DNA of 64,000 nucleotides from assembly GCF_025699255.1 (NCBI RefSeq), contig NZ_JAILWA010000002.1, positions 196,948 through 260,947 of the forward strand, read 5' to 3'. The DNA comes from Nitrosopumilus sp. GTDB lineage: Archaea > Thermoproteota > Nitrososphaeria > Nitrososphaerales > Nitrosopumilaceae. The notes beneath the pieces were generated by a model that was not told the DNA's origin, did not search any database, and worked only from the letters and a program-made list of their open reading frames with translations. This document shows positions 1 to 7,784 of this stretch, piece by piece; within the stretch, counting starts at the first letter, position 1, and every line of letters begins with the position of its first letter. A program made the translations under genes and the position numbers.

Positions 1-1
1 A

Positions 2-94
2 GCAGAAGTTGCAGTTGGACTATCATTAATCATTGTAGCATACAGAATGTATCAGAATGTCGATATTGCAGACTTCAGGAGCTTGAAAGGATAA
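2..94 (+). CDS. nuoK: NADH-quinone oxidoreductase subunit K (nuoK), C-terminal end only
   Basis: Frame 2 is open from the window edge and ends in a TAA that overlaps the nuoM start codon by one base (TAATG). The 30 visible residues form the end of a transmembrane helix followed by a short polar tail (YRMYQNVDIADFRSLKG), as expected for the small antiporter-like membrane subunit NuoK of complex I. Position directly before nuoM, nuoL and nuoN fits the usual complex I gene order. Only the end is visible, so identity rests mostly on context. Confidence 0.75.
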   Translation, partial: AEVAVGLSLIIVAYRMYQNVDIADFRSLKG

Positions 95-1647
95 TGGAAT
101 ACGCATTACTACAGGCAGTTTTCTTGCCACTATTATTATCACCAGTAGCATACATTATCGGTAGAAAAGTAGGACCAACTCCTGCAATGTGGTTTACATT
201 TGCAATTTTGTTATACACTACAATTCTTGTAATCAATGCAGCACTTTCTGGAACCGTAGAAGAACATTACCCATGGACTGAACAGTTTGGTGAGTTTGGT
301 TTCTTACTGGATGGATTGGCATCTCCGTTTGCAATTATCATCTATGTGCTGTCTACAATCTTAGCACTCTACTCAAAACCATATATGATTCACAAATTCC
401 ATGAACAATTTGAGGAAGAAAAGAATCTCCATAGTTCTGGAAGTGGCCAAACTTCAGTTGTTGAATCTTCATCTCTATCTGATTATGTAAATGCAAAATC
501 TGGTCTTTACTTTGCACTCTATCTTGTATTTGCAATGGGAATGCTTGGAACAGTTCTTGCAACAAACTTGATTGAATTTTACATCTTCTTTGAAGTGATG
601 TTGATTCCTGGTTTCTTCTTGGTTGCTCTTTGGGGTGATGGTCCACGAAGAAAGATTGGTTTAATGTTCCTGTTTTGGACTCATGCCGGTGCAGTTGTTT
701 TACTCTTAGGATTTTTGATGATAGGGCTTACTATTGGCAGCTTTGACTTTGCAGATATTCAAGAATCTGAAATCCCTGCAGACATTGCGATGTATTCTGC
801 TGTTGCGATTTCAATAGGACTTGGGGTCAAACTAGCAGTCTTTATGTTCCATGTTTGGTTACCATACGTCCACGGCTCAGCACCTACCCCAATCAGTGCA
901 TTGTTGTCACCTGCAATGATCGGAATTGGAGCTTATGGTCTTTTCAGATTAATTGTAGAATTTTTACCCTTAACATTTGCAGAACTTTCAATTTGGTTCC
1001 ATATCTGGGGTCTTGTCACTATGATTTATGGTGGCGCAATGGCGTTAATGCAAGATGATCTAAAACGTCTCCTTGCTTATTCTAGTATCAGTCAGATGGG
1101 CTATCTTTTGTTTGGAATTGGTTCTATGTCCTCACTTGGTCTTACAGGCGCAGAGATGATGTATGTAACACACGGAATTGGAAAAGGCATTCTCTTCATG
1201 ATGGCGGGAATTATTATTGTTAAAGTTGGAACTAGAAGTATTTCAAAATTAGGCGGATTAGCAGGAAAGATGCCTATTACTGCAGTATGTGCAGTTATTG
1301 GTGCATTGACTATCATGGGAGTTCCACCAACAAGTGGCTTTATGGGAGAATGGATTCTATTTTACGGTGCATTAGAGACTGCCATCGAAGAAGGTTCAAC
1401 ATTAAGAGCTGTAACATTTGGTTTGGGTCTTGTTGCAACTGCACTTACAATGTCTTACATGCTTTGGATGCTAAAACGTGTCTTCTTTGGAAAGACTCCA
1501 GAACATCTAGAAAATGTCAAAGAAGGAAGTTGGTACATGACAGCTCCAATGATGGTATTAGCAGGCTTCTCAATTGTAGTTGGTATTTATCCAGATATTT
1601 TCTTGAAGACAATTATTCCATACATGAACGGAGTGTTGGGAGTATAG
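94..1647 (+). CDS. nuoM: NADH-quinone oxidoreductase subunit M (antiporter-like proton pump)
   Basis: A 517-aa multi-helix membrane protein of the complex I antiporter family. The conserved acidic site lies in the helix FYIFFEVMLIPGFF (Glu near residue 167) and a pump lysine in GVKLAVFMFHVWLPYVHG (Lys near 246), followed by the hallmark HVWLP...APTPISALL segment and the LLAYSSISQMGY motif. It moves protons across the cytoplasmic membrane as complex I oxidises its donor; in ammonia oxidisers the complex probably runs in reverse or uses ferredoxin/quinol (inference). The start ATG overlaps the nuoK stop, and the nuoL start follows three bases after the stop, so translation is coupled. Confidence 0.95.
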   Translation: MEYALLQAVFLPLLLSPVAYIIGRKVGPTPAMWFTFAILLYTTILVINAALSGTVEEHYPWTEQFGEFGFLLDGLASPFAIIIYVLSTILALYSKPYMIHKFHEQFEEEKNLHSSGSGQTSVVESSSLSDYVNAKSGLYFALYLVFAMGMLGTVLATNLIEFYIFFEVMLIPGFFLVALWGDGPRRKIGLMFLFWTHAGAVVLLLGFLMIGLTIGSFDFADIQESEIPADIAMYSAVAISIGLGVKLAVFMFHVWLPYVHGSAPTPISALLSPAMIGIGAYGLFRLIVEFLPLTFAELSIWFHIWGLVTMIYGGAMALMQDDLKRLLAYSSISQMGYLLFGIGSMSSLGLTGAEMMYVTHGIGKGILFMMAGIIIVKVGTRSISKLGGLAGKMPITAVCAVIGALTIMGVPPTSGFMGEWILFYGALETAIEEGSTLRAVTFGLGLVATALTMSYMLWMLKRVFFGKTPEHLENVKEGSWYMTAPMMVLAGFSIVVGIYPDIFLKTIIPYMNGVLGV

Positions 1648-1650
1648 ATT

Positions 1651-3729
1651 ATGGCAACCGAAGCTATTGGATTACCATTTGAAGTTGGAGCTGCAAGTGC
1701 TTGGCTAGTTTGGATTTTACCCTTTGCAGCTGCAATGATTATGCCAGGAATTGGAAAATTATCCAAGAATGCAACTGGCTTTGTTGCAGTTGGTTTTGCA
1801 TTAATGAGTGCTCTTTCTGCAGCATCAATGCTACCAATGGCTTTAGAAGCACATGAAATTCATGATCAAATAATGTGGATTGAGGCAATTGGTCTCAAAG
1901 CAGGTGTTCTAGCTGATCCACTTTCAATAATTATGGCAAATGTAGTTGGTTGGATTTCCTTCTTGATTATGATTTACAGTACTGGTTACATGAAAGGTGA
2001 CAAAGACATTACAAGATTCTGGTTCTGGATGATGTTCTTTATTGGTTCAATGCAATTGATTGTCTTGTCTGATAACTTGTTGCAAGTATTCTTTGGATGG
2101 GAAGGTGTAGGACTTGCATCATATGCTTTGATCAGCTTTTGGTATCGTGACAAAAAGAAAGATCATGTTGGTACAGAAGGACGTACTGTTCTAGGAATGT
2201 TAGATTACTATGCACCAACACACGCTGGAATGAAGGCCTTCATCATGACCAAGGTTGGAGATGTAATGATGATTGCAGGTATGCTTTTGATATTCTTATT
2301 TGCAGGAACATTTGGATTCAAGGAATTAATGGGTTCTACTGATTGGGCAATGGCTATGAATGCTCAAGGATTGTTAGTTCCTGCATTTGTTTTGTTATTT
2401 GGCGGAGCTGTAGGAAAATCTGCACAATTCCCACTAAATGAATGGTTACTAGAAGCAATGACTGGTCCAACTGCAGTTTCTGCATTAATTCACGCTGCTA
2501 CAATGGTAAAAGCAGGTGTCTTCTTGGTTGCAAGAATTGGTCCACTTGTATTTGCATTGGGTGCTGCAGGAATTATGGCAGATCAGTTCTTTGAAATTGT
2601 TGCTTGGGTTGGTGCTATCACTGCATTATTACTTGCAACACAAGGTATGGTTAATCCTGAAATTAAGAAAGTCCTTGCTTATTCAACAGGTTCACAAATT
2701 GGTTACATGATGATGGCATTAGGTGTTGCAGGACTATCTCACCAATATGTAGATGGTTACACTGCAGGATTTTTCCATTTGATTTCTCACGCTATGTTCA
2801 AGGCTTCATTGTTTATGGCAGCAGGTTCTTTGTTGCATATTGTTGGTTCTAGATTCATGACTGATATGGGTGGTTTAAGAAAACAGATGAAGAAAACTTA
2901 TGCATTCATGTGGGCTGCAGGACTTGGTTTGATGGGTGCTCCATTTATCACAACAGGTTTCTGGAGTAAAGATGCAATCTTTGCAGCAGTCTATGAATCA
3001 GGTAATGAATGGGCTTTACCACTATACATAATTGCAGTACTTACTGCTATCATAACTGCATTTTATACAACAAGAATGATTGGTATGGTCTTCTTTGGAA
3101 AGAAGAGTAGACATATCGAAAAGATGGAAGAAGAAGGACATCACATTCATGAAGCATCTTTATCAATGTGGGTTCCATATGGAATTCTTGCAGTTCTTAC
3201 AATCGGTATTGGGCTTATTGGATTATCTACTGAAGAAGGATTGCATCACTTGTTTACTGATTATCTTGAACACTCATTTGGTATTCACACTGCTCATGGT
3301 ACTGATGAAGCATCAATACTACCAGAATTCTTACAAGGACTTAACCCAGTTGCACTTGGTTCATCATTAGTAGCATTTGCAACAGGTATAGGACTTGGGT
3401 ACATATTTTACATTGGAAGATGGGTTGATCCAGTGAAATTTATCAATTCAAATATTTTCTTTTATGCAATTCACAAAGTTATCTTAAACAGATGGTATCT
3501 TAATGCAATAATCTACTGGTGCTTTGTAGTGGCACCACTGTGGTTGGCAAGAGCAATTTCACGATACTTTGAAAAGACGGCTATCGATTACGGTATGAAT
3601 GCTGGAGTTCAAAAAGCAGTTGGTTGGAGTGCCAAAGTTGTCCAAGGAACTCAAACCGGTGTTTCACAATCATATCTATTCGTATTTGGAGCAGGATTAC
3701 TATTTGTAGTTCTGATATTGTTGATATAG
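1651..3729 (+). CDS. nuoL: NADH-quinone oxidoreductase subunit L (proton pump)
   Basis: A 692-aa membrane protein, the usual length for NuoL. Visible signatures are FFGWEGVGLASYALISFWY (pump Glu near residue 150), the AQFPLNEWLLEAMTGPTAVSALIHAATMVKAGV block with its lysines, and LAYSTGSQIGYMM. The C-terminal third carries further helices and the long amphipathic arm expected of NuoL. It is the distal proton-pumping subunit of the complex I membrane arm. The ATG comes three bases after the nuoM stop, and nuoN starts 12 bases downstream. Confidence 0.96.
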   Translation: MATEAIGLPFEVGAASAWLVWILPFAAAMIMPGIGKLSKNATGFVAVGFALMSALSAASMLPMALEAHEIHDQIMWIEAIGLKAGVLADPLSIIMANVVGWISFLIMIYSTGYMKGDKDITRFWFWMMFFIGSMQLIVLSDNLLQVFFGWEGVGLASYALISFWYRDKKKDHVGTEGRTVLGMLDYYAPTHAGMKAFIMTKVGDVMMIAGMLLIFLFAGTFGFKELMGSTDWAMAMNAQGLLVPAFVLLFGGAVGKSAQFPLNEWLLEAMTGPTAVSALIHAATMVKAGVFLVARIGPLVFALGAAGIMADQFFEIVAWVGAITALLLATQGMVNPEIKKVLAYSTGSQIGYMMMALGVAGLSHQYVDGYTAGFFHLISHAMFKASLFMAAGSLLHIVGSRFMTDMGGLRKQMKKTYAFMWAAGLGLMGAPFITTGFWSKDAIFAAVYESGNEWALPLYIIAVLTAIITAFYTTRMIGMVFFGKKSRHIEKMEEEGHHIHEASLSMWVPYGILAVLTIGIGLIGLSTEEGLHHLFTDYLEHSFGIHTAHGTDEASILPEFLQGLNPVALGSSLVAFATGIGLGYIFYIGRWVDPVKFINSNIFFYAIHKVILNRWYLNAIIYWCFVVAPLWLARAISRYFEKTAIDYGMNAGVQKAVGWSAKVVQGTQTGVSQSYLFVFGAGLLFVVLILLI

Positions 3730-3741
3730 GAGAATTATGAA

Positions 3742-5226
3742 ATGATCGAAATTACTTCAACTCCATTGATAATAATTGCAATTTTGGGTACCGTTGGAAT
3801 TCTTCTTCCAATAATCAGCATTGCAAGAAAAGAAAAAGGTTCTAATTCATTTTATGCAGTAATTGCATTTGCAGCCCTAATTGTATCCATGGGATATGTT
3901 GGATATCAATTCATTAATGAAAACATTGCTTCATCTGCTCTTTTCTCAGAGGATGTAATTGTTGATGATGCCTTTGGAGGTTTCTTTGCAATTGCAATGT
4001 TAATTGTTGCTGTATTCACAACTGTTGGCTCTTTCAATTATATGAGAAAACATAATTCGCCTGCTGTTTACTACTCACTAATTTTACTTGCCACCATTGG
4101 TATGGTGCTTGTTGCATATTCAACTGATTTGATCATGCTATTTGTTGCATGGGAGCTAATGAGTATTCCAACATACATTTTGGTTGGATATATGAAAAAG
4201 AATCCAAGCTCAAACGAAGCAGCTCTGAAATATTTCTTGTTTGGTGCACTGTCTTCTGCTATCATAGTTTACGGAATTTCAATATCTTATGGATTAACTG
4301 GTTCTACAAACATTGGAGAAGTTATTCACGGTTATTCAACACTTGATCCTTCCATGTTGCCTCTTGCATTACTTTCTGTTGGAATGTTTATTGCAGGATT
4401 CGGATTCAAAATGGGTCTTGTACCATTCCATCAGTGGTTACCCGATACATATGACGGAGCTCCTCCTACCATTACTGCCTTATTAGCTGCTGCAACAAAG
4501 AAAGCAGGTTTTGCTGCAACAATTAGAATTGTAGTTCTTGGTATGGTTGTTCTAAATCTTGATTGGACACTAGCTCTTGGTATTCTTGCAGTAATGACAA
4601 TGACTGTAGGAAATGTTGCCGCAATTATGCAAAAGAACATTTCAAGAATGTTGGCTTATTCCAGTATTGCACATGCAGGTTATATCCTAATTGGACTTGC
4701 AGTTGCTCCACATAGTTCTTTAGGTTTACAAGGTTCTCTGTACCAAATCATGAACCATGCTGTGATGAAAGGTGCTGCCTTTATTGCAATCGCTGGTATT
4801 GTTACAACTCTTGCAGTTACTCACATTGACAAACTAAAAGGATTAGGACGAAGAATGCCAATCACTGCTTTAGGTCTAGTTATTGCTTTGTTCGCACTTG
4901 CAGGTGTACCTCCATTATCTGGATTTTGGAGTAAATTGATGTTATTTGGAAGTGCATTAGATGCAACTTCTGCTTTATGGTGGGCACCTTGGCTTGCAAT
5001 CGCTGGTGTTCTTAACAGTGCATTATCTCTTGCTTACTATGGTTGGATTACAAGAAAAATGTACTTTGAAGGAGAAACAGAAAAGAGAATTGCAGAACCA
5101 AAATCTGTAATAGCTGTAATGATCTTTTCAACAATCTTCTTAGTCGGATTTGGTGTATATCCAGAACCACTACTCAAATTTGTAGAATTTGCAACTCCAG
5201 TAATTAGTTTAGGCCTTATGCCTTAA
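3742..5226 (+). CDS. nuoN: NADH-quinone oxidoreductase subunit N (proton pump)
   Basis: A 494-aa antiporter-like subunit. The acidic helix reads LIMLFVAWELMSIPTYILVGY (Glu near residue 137), followed by KMGLVPFHQWLPDTYDGAPP and MLAYSSIAHAGYILIG, the usual NuoN order. It is the last gene of this complex I run. The start ATG sits nine bases after a GGAG ribosome-binding site next to the nuoL stop; a nearby upstream ATG is out of frame and stops at once. Its 3' end overlaps the convergent prenyl synthase gene by 11 bases. Confidence 0.95.
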   Translation: MIEITSTPLIIIAILGTVGILLPIISIARKEKGSNSFYAVIAFAALIVSMGYVGYQFINENIASSALFSEDVIVDDAFGGFFAIAMLIVAVFTTVGSFNYMRKHNSPAVYYSLILLATIGMVLVAYSTDLIMLFVAWELMSIPTYILVGYMKKNPSSNEAALKYFLFGALSSAIIVYGISISYGLTGSTNIGEVIHGYSTLDPSMLPLALLSVGMFIAGFGFKMGLVPFHQWLPDTYDGAPPTITALLAAATKKAGFAATIRIVVLGMVVLNLDWTLALGILAVMTMTVGNVAAIMQKNISRMLAYSSIAHAGYILIGLAVAPHSSLGLQGSLYQIMNHAVMKGAAFIAIAGIVTTLAVTHIDKLKGLGRRMPITALGLVIALFALAGVPPLSGFWSKLMLFGSALDATSALWWAPWLAIAGVLNSALSLAYYGWITRKMYFEGETEKRIAEPKSVIAVMIFSTIFLVGFGVYPEPLLKFVEFATPVISLGLMP

Positions 5227-6082
5227 ACGAAGTAAATTTAATTAAATTATCTAGATTTATTTTTGCATCACTATCTGGGATTTTTCTTAAACCTGATCTA
5301 GCTTTTTCTGAATATTCTTTAAGCAATTCTTCCATTTTATTAAAAACATCTCTTGGATCAGAGCTTTTCTTAATTAGCAAATTGAATAACTTGTCTTCAT
5401 TTTTCCAATCTAACAAATCATCTCTAATTTGATATGCAATTCCGATATTTTTCCCATATTCAGTTAAGGCTTCAATTTGTTCTTCTGTTCCATTTGCAAT
5501 AATTGCACCAATTCTTGCAGCAACTTCAAAAGCTACTGCAGTTTTGTATTCTATTACTTTTAGGTAATCATCAAATGTTACATCTTCACCTGTTTCTAAT
5601 CTCCCCTCTATCATTTCTCCTTCGCTCATTAACATAGCAGTTGTAGCCAAATCTTTAGTAATTCTAGCATTGTCTAATCTAGACGATATTGCAAGAATCA
5701 ACCCTAGTACGAAATCACCAGTTAATACACTGGTATTGTATCCATATTTCACATGGAATGGATCTTTTTGTCTTCTCATTGTTTCATTATCAATAATATC
5801 ATCATGAATGATTGATTCCATGTGAAGAAATTCAACGGCACATGATGCGGCTAGTACATTTTCATCAATTTTACCCACACTTTCAGCCGCTAAATTCAAA
5901 ATAATTGGTCTGATTCGTTTACCTCCTTCTAAGGAATACTTTAGAGGTTCAATAAATTCAGATTCAGAATAAATAGACAATTCATTTTCTAACGCCTTGT
6001 CTATTCGTTGAATATATTTTCCATAGGTTTCAAGCAAAGGATTAATCTCGATATTTTTCCTGTCCAAGATGAGCCTGATCAA
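5216..6082 (-). CDS. Short trans-isoprenyl diphosphate synthase
   Basis: A 288-aa all-helical prenyl synthase. The first Asp-rich motif is DDIID in ESIIHDDIIDNETMRRQKDPF, the GGKRIRP substrate motif precedes it, and the second Asp-rich motif is DDLLD in YQIRDDLLDWKNED. It condenses IPP units onto an allylic diphosphate. It is shorter than the usual 320-350 aa, mainly because little follows the second motif. A second paralogue lies at 26.1 kb, so this copy may make a different chain length, for example a quinone side chain or an undecaprenol-like carrier (inference). The start is TTG; a second TTG at 6067 fits the TATA spacing about equally well. It sits just downstream of tRNA-Glu on the same strand. 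Confidence 0.85.
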   Translation of the reverse strand: MIRLILDRKNIEINPLLETYGKYIQRIDKALENELSIYSESEFIEPLKYSLEGGKRIRPIILNLAAESVGKIDENVLAASCAVEFLHMESIIHDDIIDNETMRRQKDPFHVKYGYNTSVLTGDFVLGLILAISSRLDNARITKDLATTAMLMSEGEMIEGRLETGEDVTFDDYLKVIEYKTAVAFEVAARIGAIIANGTEEQIEALTEYGKNIGIAYQIRDDLLDWKNEDKLFNLLIKKSSDPRDVFNKMEELLKEYSEKARSGLRKIPDSDAKINLDNLIKFTSFKA

Positions 6083-6109
6083 AAAACTTTCCCATAAGTA
6101 AATAAATCT

Positions 6110-6188
6110 TGGTGCTCCAGCCGGGATTTGAACCCGGGATCACTGCCTTGAAAGGGCAGTATGCTTGACCGGTCTACACCACTGGAAC
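6110..6188 (-). tRNA. tRNA-Glu (TTC anticodon)
   Basis: On the minus strand a full cloverleaf can be drawn. The acceptor is GTTCCAG/CTGGAGC, the anticodon stem CTGCC/GGCAG encloses loop CTTTCAA (anticodon TTC), and the T arm is CCGGG-TTCAAAT-CCCGG. Discriminator A is followed by a genomically encoded CCA. The prenyl synthase gene follows within 30 bases on the same strand, so the two may share a transcript. Confidence 0.95.
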
Positions 6189-6268
6189 CCATGAAAATTC
6201 TGCATTATCATCATAAAATCTTTTGTAAACCACAAAGATTTTTTTATTGGCATTATTGATGATGAATC

Positions 6269-6901
6269 ATGAATATAATACAGAAAATTGATGAAATGAT
6301 TGAAGAGAGAAGTTTACTAAAACACCCATTTTACCAAATGTGGTCTGATGGAAAATTAACAAAGGAATCTCTTGCAGGATATTCTAAAGAATATTTTCAA
6401 CTTGTGAAAGCAGTTCCTTCTTTTATGACTCCTATAATTGAAAAATCACCTGATGGCGTAATTAGTGAATTAGTTGAGAATCAACAAGAGGAATCTGATC
6501 ATATTAAACCATGGATTGCTTTTGCTGGAGAACTTGGAATTTCTGAAGATGAATTGGTTTCATATTCTGGAACATCTAAAACCCAGAAAGCAGTATCTGA
6601 CTTGAATCAATTAATGGATACTTTTGATGGAGGTGCATGTGCAATGTATGCATTTGAAAAAGAAATTCCAAAAATTAGCCAAACCAAACTTGATGGACTA
6701 GCAGAATTCTATGGATTGACAAGCAATGAAGCAACAGAATATTTCAAACTTCATACTGAAGCTGATATTAGACATGCTGCATCATGGAGAAATATACTTG
6801 AGAAATCTTCAGTTGATTCAGAAAAATTGATTGAAATTGCAGACAAATCAATATCTGCACAAAACTTGTTACTTGACAGTTGTTACGAAGAATACTGCTA
6901 A
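6269..6901 (+). CDS. TenA/PqqC-superfamily di-metal oxidase, CADD-like (candidate 4-aminobenzoate synthase)
   Basis: A 210-aa all-helical haem-oxygenase-fold protein. Likely metal ligands are H78 in SDHIKPW with an acidic residue shortly before it (E70 or E74), E130 in AFEKEIP, and H162/D166/H169 in LHTEADIRHA. The His-x3-Asp-x2-His spacing matches the iron ligands of the chlamydial protein CADD, which, with relatives such as the Nitrosomonas protein NE1434, replaces the pabABC route to 4-aminobenzoate. TenA thiaminases lack this ligand set. Tyrosines in GYSKEYFQLVKAVP align roughly with the CADD region that donates its own tyrosine. The likely role is making pABA for folate or methanopterin-type cofactors. 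A TATA-like box about 25 bases upstream suggests a leaderless ATG. Confidence 0.75.
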   Translation: MNIIQKIDEMIEERSLLKHPFYQMWSDGKLTKESLAGYSKEYFQLVKAVPSFMTPIIEKSPDGVISELVENQQEESDHIKPWIAFAGELGISEDELVSYSGTSKTQKAVSDLNQLMDTFDGGACAMYAFEKEIPKISQTKLDGLAEFYGLTSNEATEYFKLHTEADIRHAASWRNILEKSSVDSEKLIEIADKSISAQNLLLDSCYEEYC

Positions 6902-6942
6902 TCTCATAACATTTTATACCTGAGAAAAAATTCCTTTGCTTA

Positions 6943-7016
6943 GGGCCCGTAACTCAGCTTGGTAGAGTAACCGGCTCATAACCGGTGAGCCAAGGGATCG
7001 AAGCCCTTCGGGCCCA
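6943..7016 (+). tRNA. tRNA with CAT anticodon (elongator Met or Ile2)
   Basis: The acceptor is GGGCCCG/CGGGCCC with discriminator A. The anticodon stem ACCGG/CCGGT encloses loop CTCATAA, giving anticodon CAT. The G1-C72 pair argues against initiator tRNA. The GGGCCCGTA start resembles archaeal tRNA-Ile2, whose C34 is modified to agmatidine, so Met or Ile cannot be decided by eye. The T-loop reads ATCGAAG, lacking T54. A TATA box (ATTTTATACC) lies about 26 bases upstream. No CCA is encoded. Confidence 0.9.
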
Positions 7017-7059
7017 TTATTTTCAATTAGTTTTAAAATAAGCACATCAAAAATTATTT

Positions 7060-7123
7060 GGCCGCAATGAAGAATCAGAGTTATATCTGAATTGATGATT
7101 GGAAGGCATTTGACTGAGCTGCC
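7060..7123 (+). ncRNA. Candidate C/D box sRNA (2'-O-methylation guide)
   Basis: In the short gap between the CAT tRNA and pyrE the boxes occur in the canonical order: C-like ATGAAGA (7067-7073), D' CTGA (7087-7090), C' TGATGA (7093-7098) and D CTGA (7114-7117). A terminal stem of GGCCGC with GCTGCC closes them. The TATA-like TTTTAAAATA at 7031-7040 is 25 bases before the predicted 5' end. The guide before box D is complementary to CAAAUGCCUU, which I recall as part of the conserved 23S rRNA segment after AAGGUAGC. The C box has one mismatch to RUGAUGA. Inference from pattern only; no target search was run. Confidence 0.65.
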
Positions 7124-7128
7124 AAAAA

Positions 7129-7734
7129 TTACTTGTTGATTTGCTTTTTGACTTTTTCTAGTATCTCTTGATCAATTAGATTTTGCTCATACAGTGCTTC
7201 AGTAATCTGTAAAATATTTAGAATTGAATGCATTTTTACTCCTAATTCTAATAATGCTTCATCTGCACCTTCCATTCTGTTCACAATAACATATGCATCT
7301 TTAACTGAGATATTGACTTCTTTTAGAGATTTTATTGCATTAACCACTGACCCTCCAGTTGTTGCAACATCATCTATCATTACAACTTTCATGTTGTCAT
7401 GAATTTTACCTTCAACTGATTTGGATGTTCCATAATCTTTTGGCTTGCTTCTTACATAGATCAATGGTTTGACAGTTTCAATTGCTAATGCTGATGCAAT
7501 CACTAATCCTCCAGTTGGAACTGAAACAATAGAATCAAAATTATCTAATCCAATATCTTCTACAATTTGATTTTCAAGATATTTCACCATTTTTCTGAAT
7601 TCTATCGGATAACTTGGTACTAATCTTAAATCAACATAATACGAACTATGCTTTCCACTTGCTAGTGTAAAGTCACCGAATTTTATAATGCCTTTTTGAT
7701 GCAAAAATGTTGCAAACTCTTTTACAAATTCCAT
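7129..7734 (-). CDS. pyrE: Orotate phosphoribosyltransferase
   Basis: A 201-aa type I phosphoribosyltransferase. The PRPP-binding motif is VVMIDDVATTGGSV, and the flexible loop YVRSKPKDYGTSKSVEG carries the catalytic lysines typical of PyrE. It converts orotate plus PRPP to OMP in pyrimidine synthesis. ATG start; length is normal. Its 3' end lies six bases from the candidate sRNA coming from the other strand. No other pyr gene is in the window. Confidence 0.93.
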   Translation of the reverse strand: MEFVKEFATFLHQKGIIKFGDFTLASGKHSSYYVDLRLVPSYPIEFRKMVKYLENQIVEDIGLDNFDSIVSVPTGGLVIASALAIETVKPLIYVRSKPKDYGTSKSVEGKIHDNMKVVMIDDVATTGGSVVNAIKSLKEVNISVKDAYVIVNRMEGADEALLELGVKMHSILNILQITEALYEQNLIDQEILEKVKKQINK

Positions 7735-7784
7735 ACAAAAGTTAACTACACTGGATTTATTTTGTTTTGTATTGAGTGATAATT

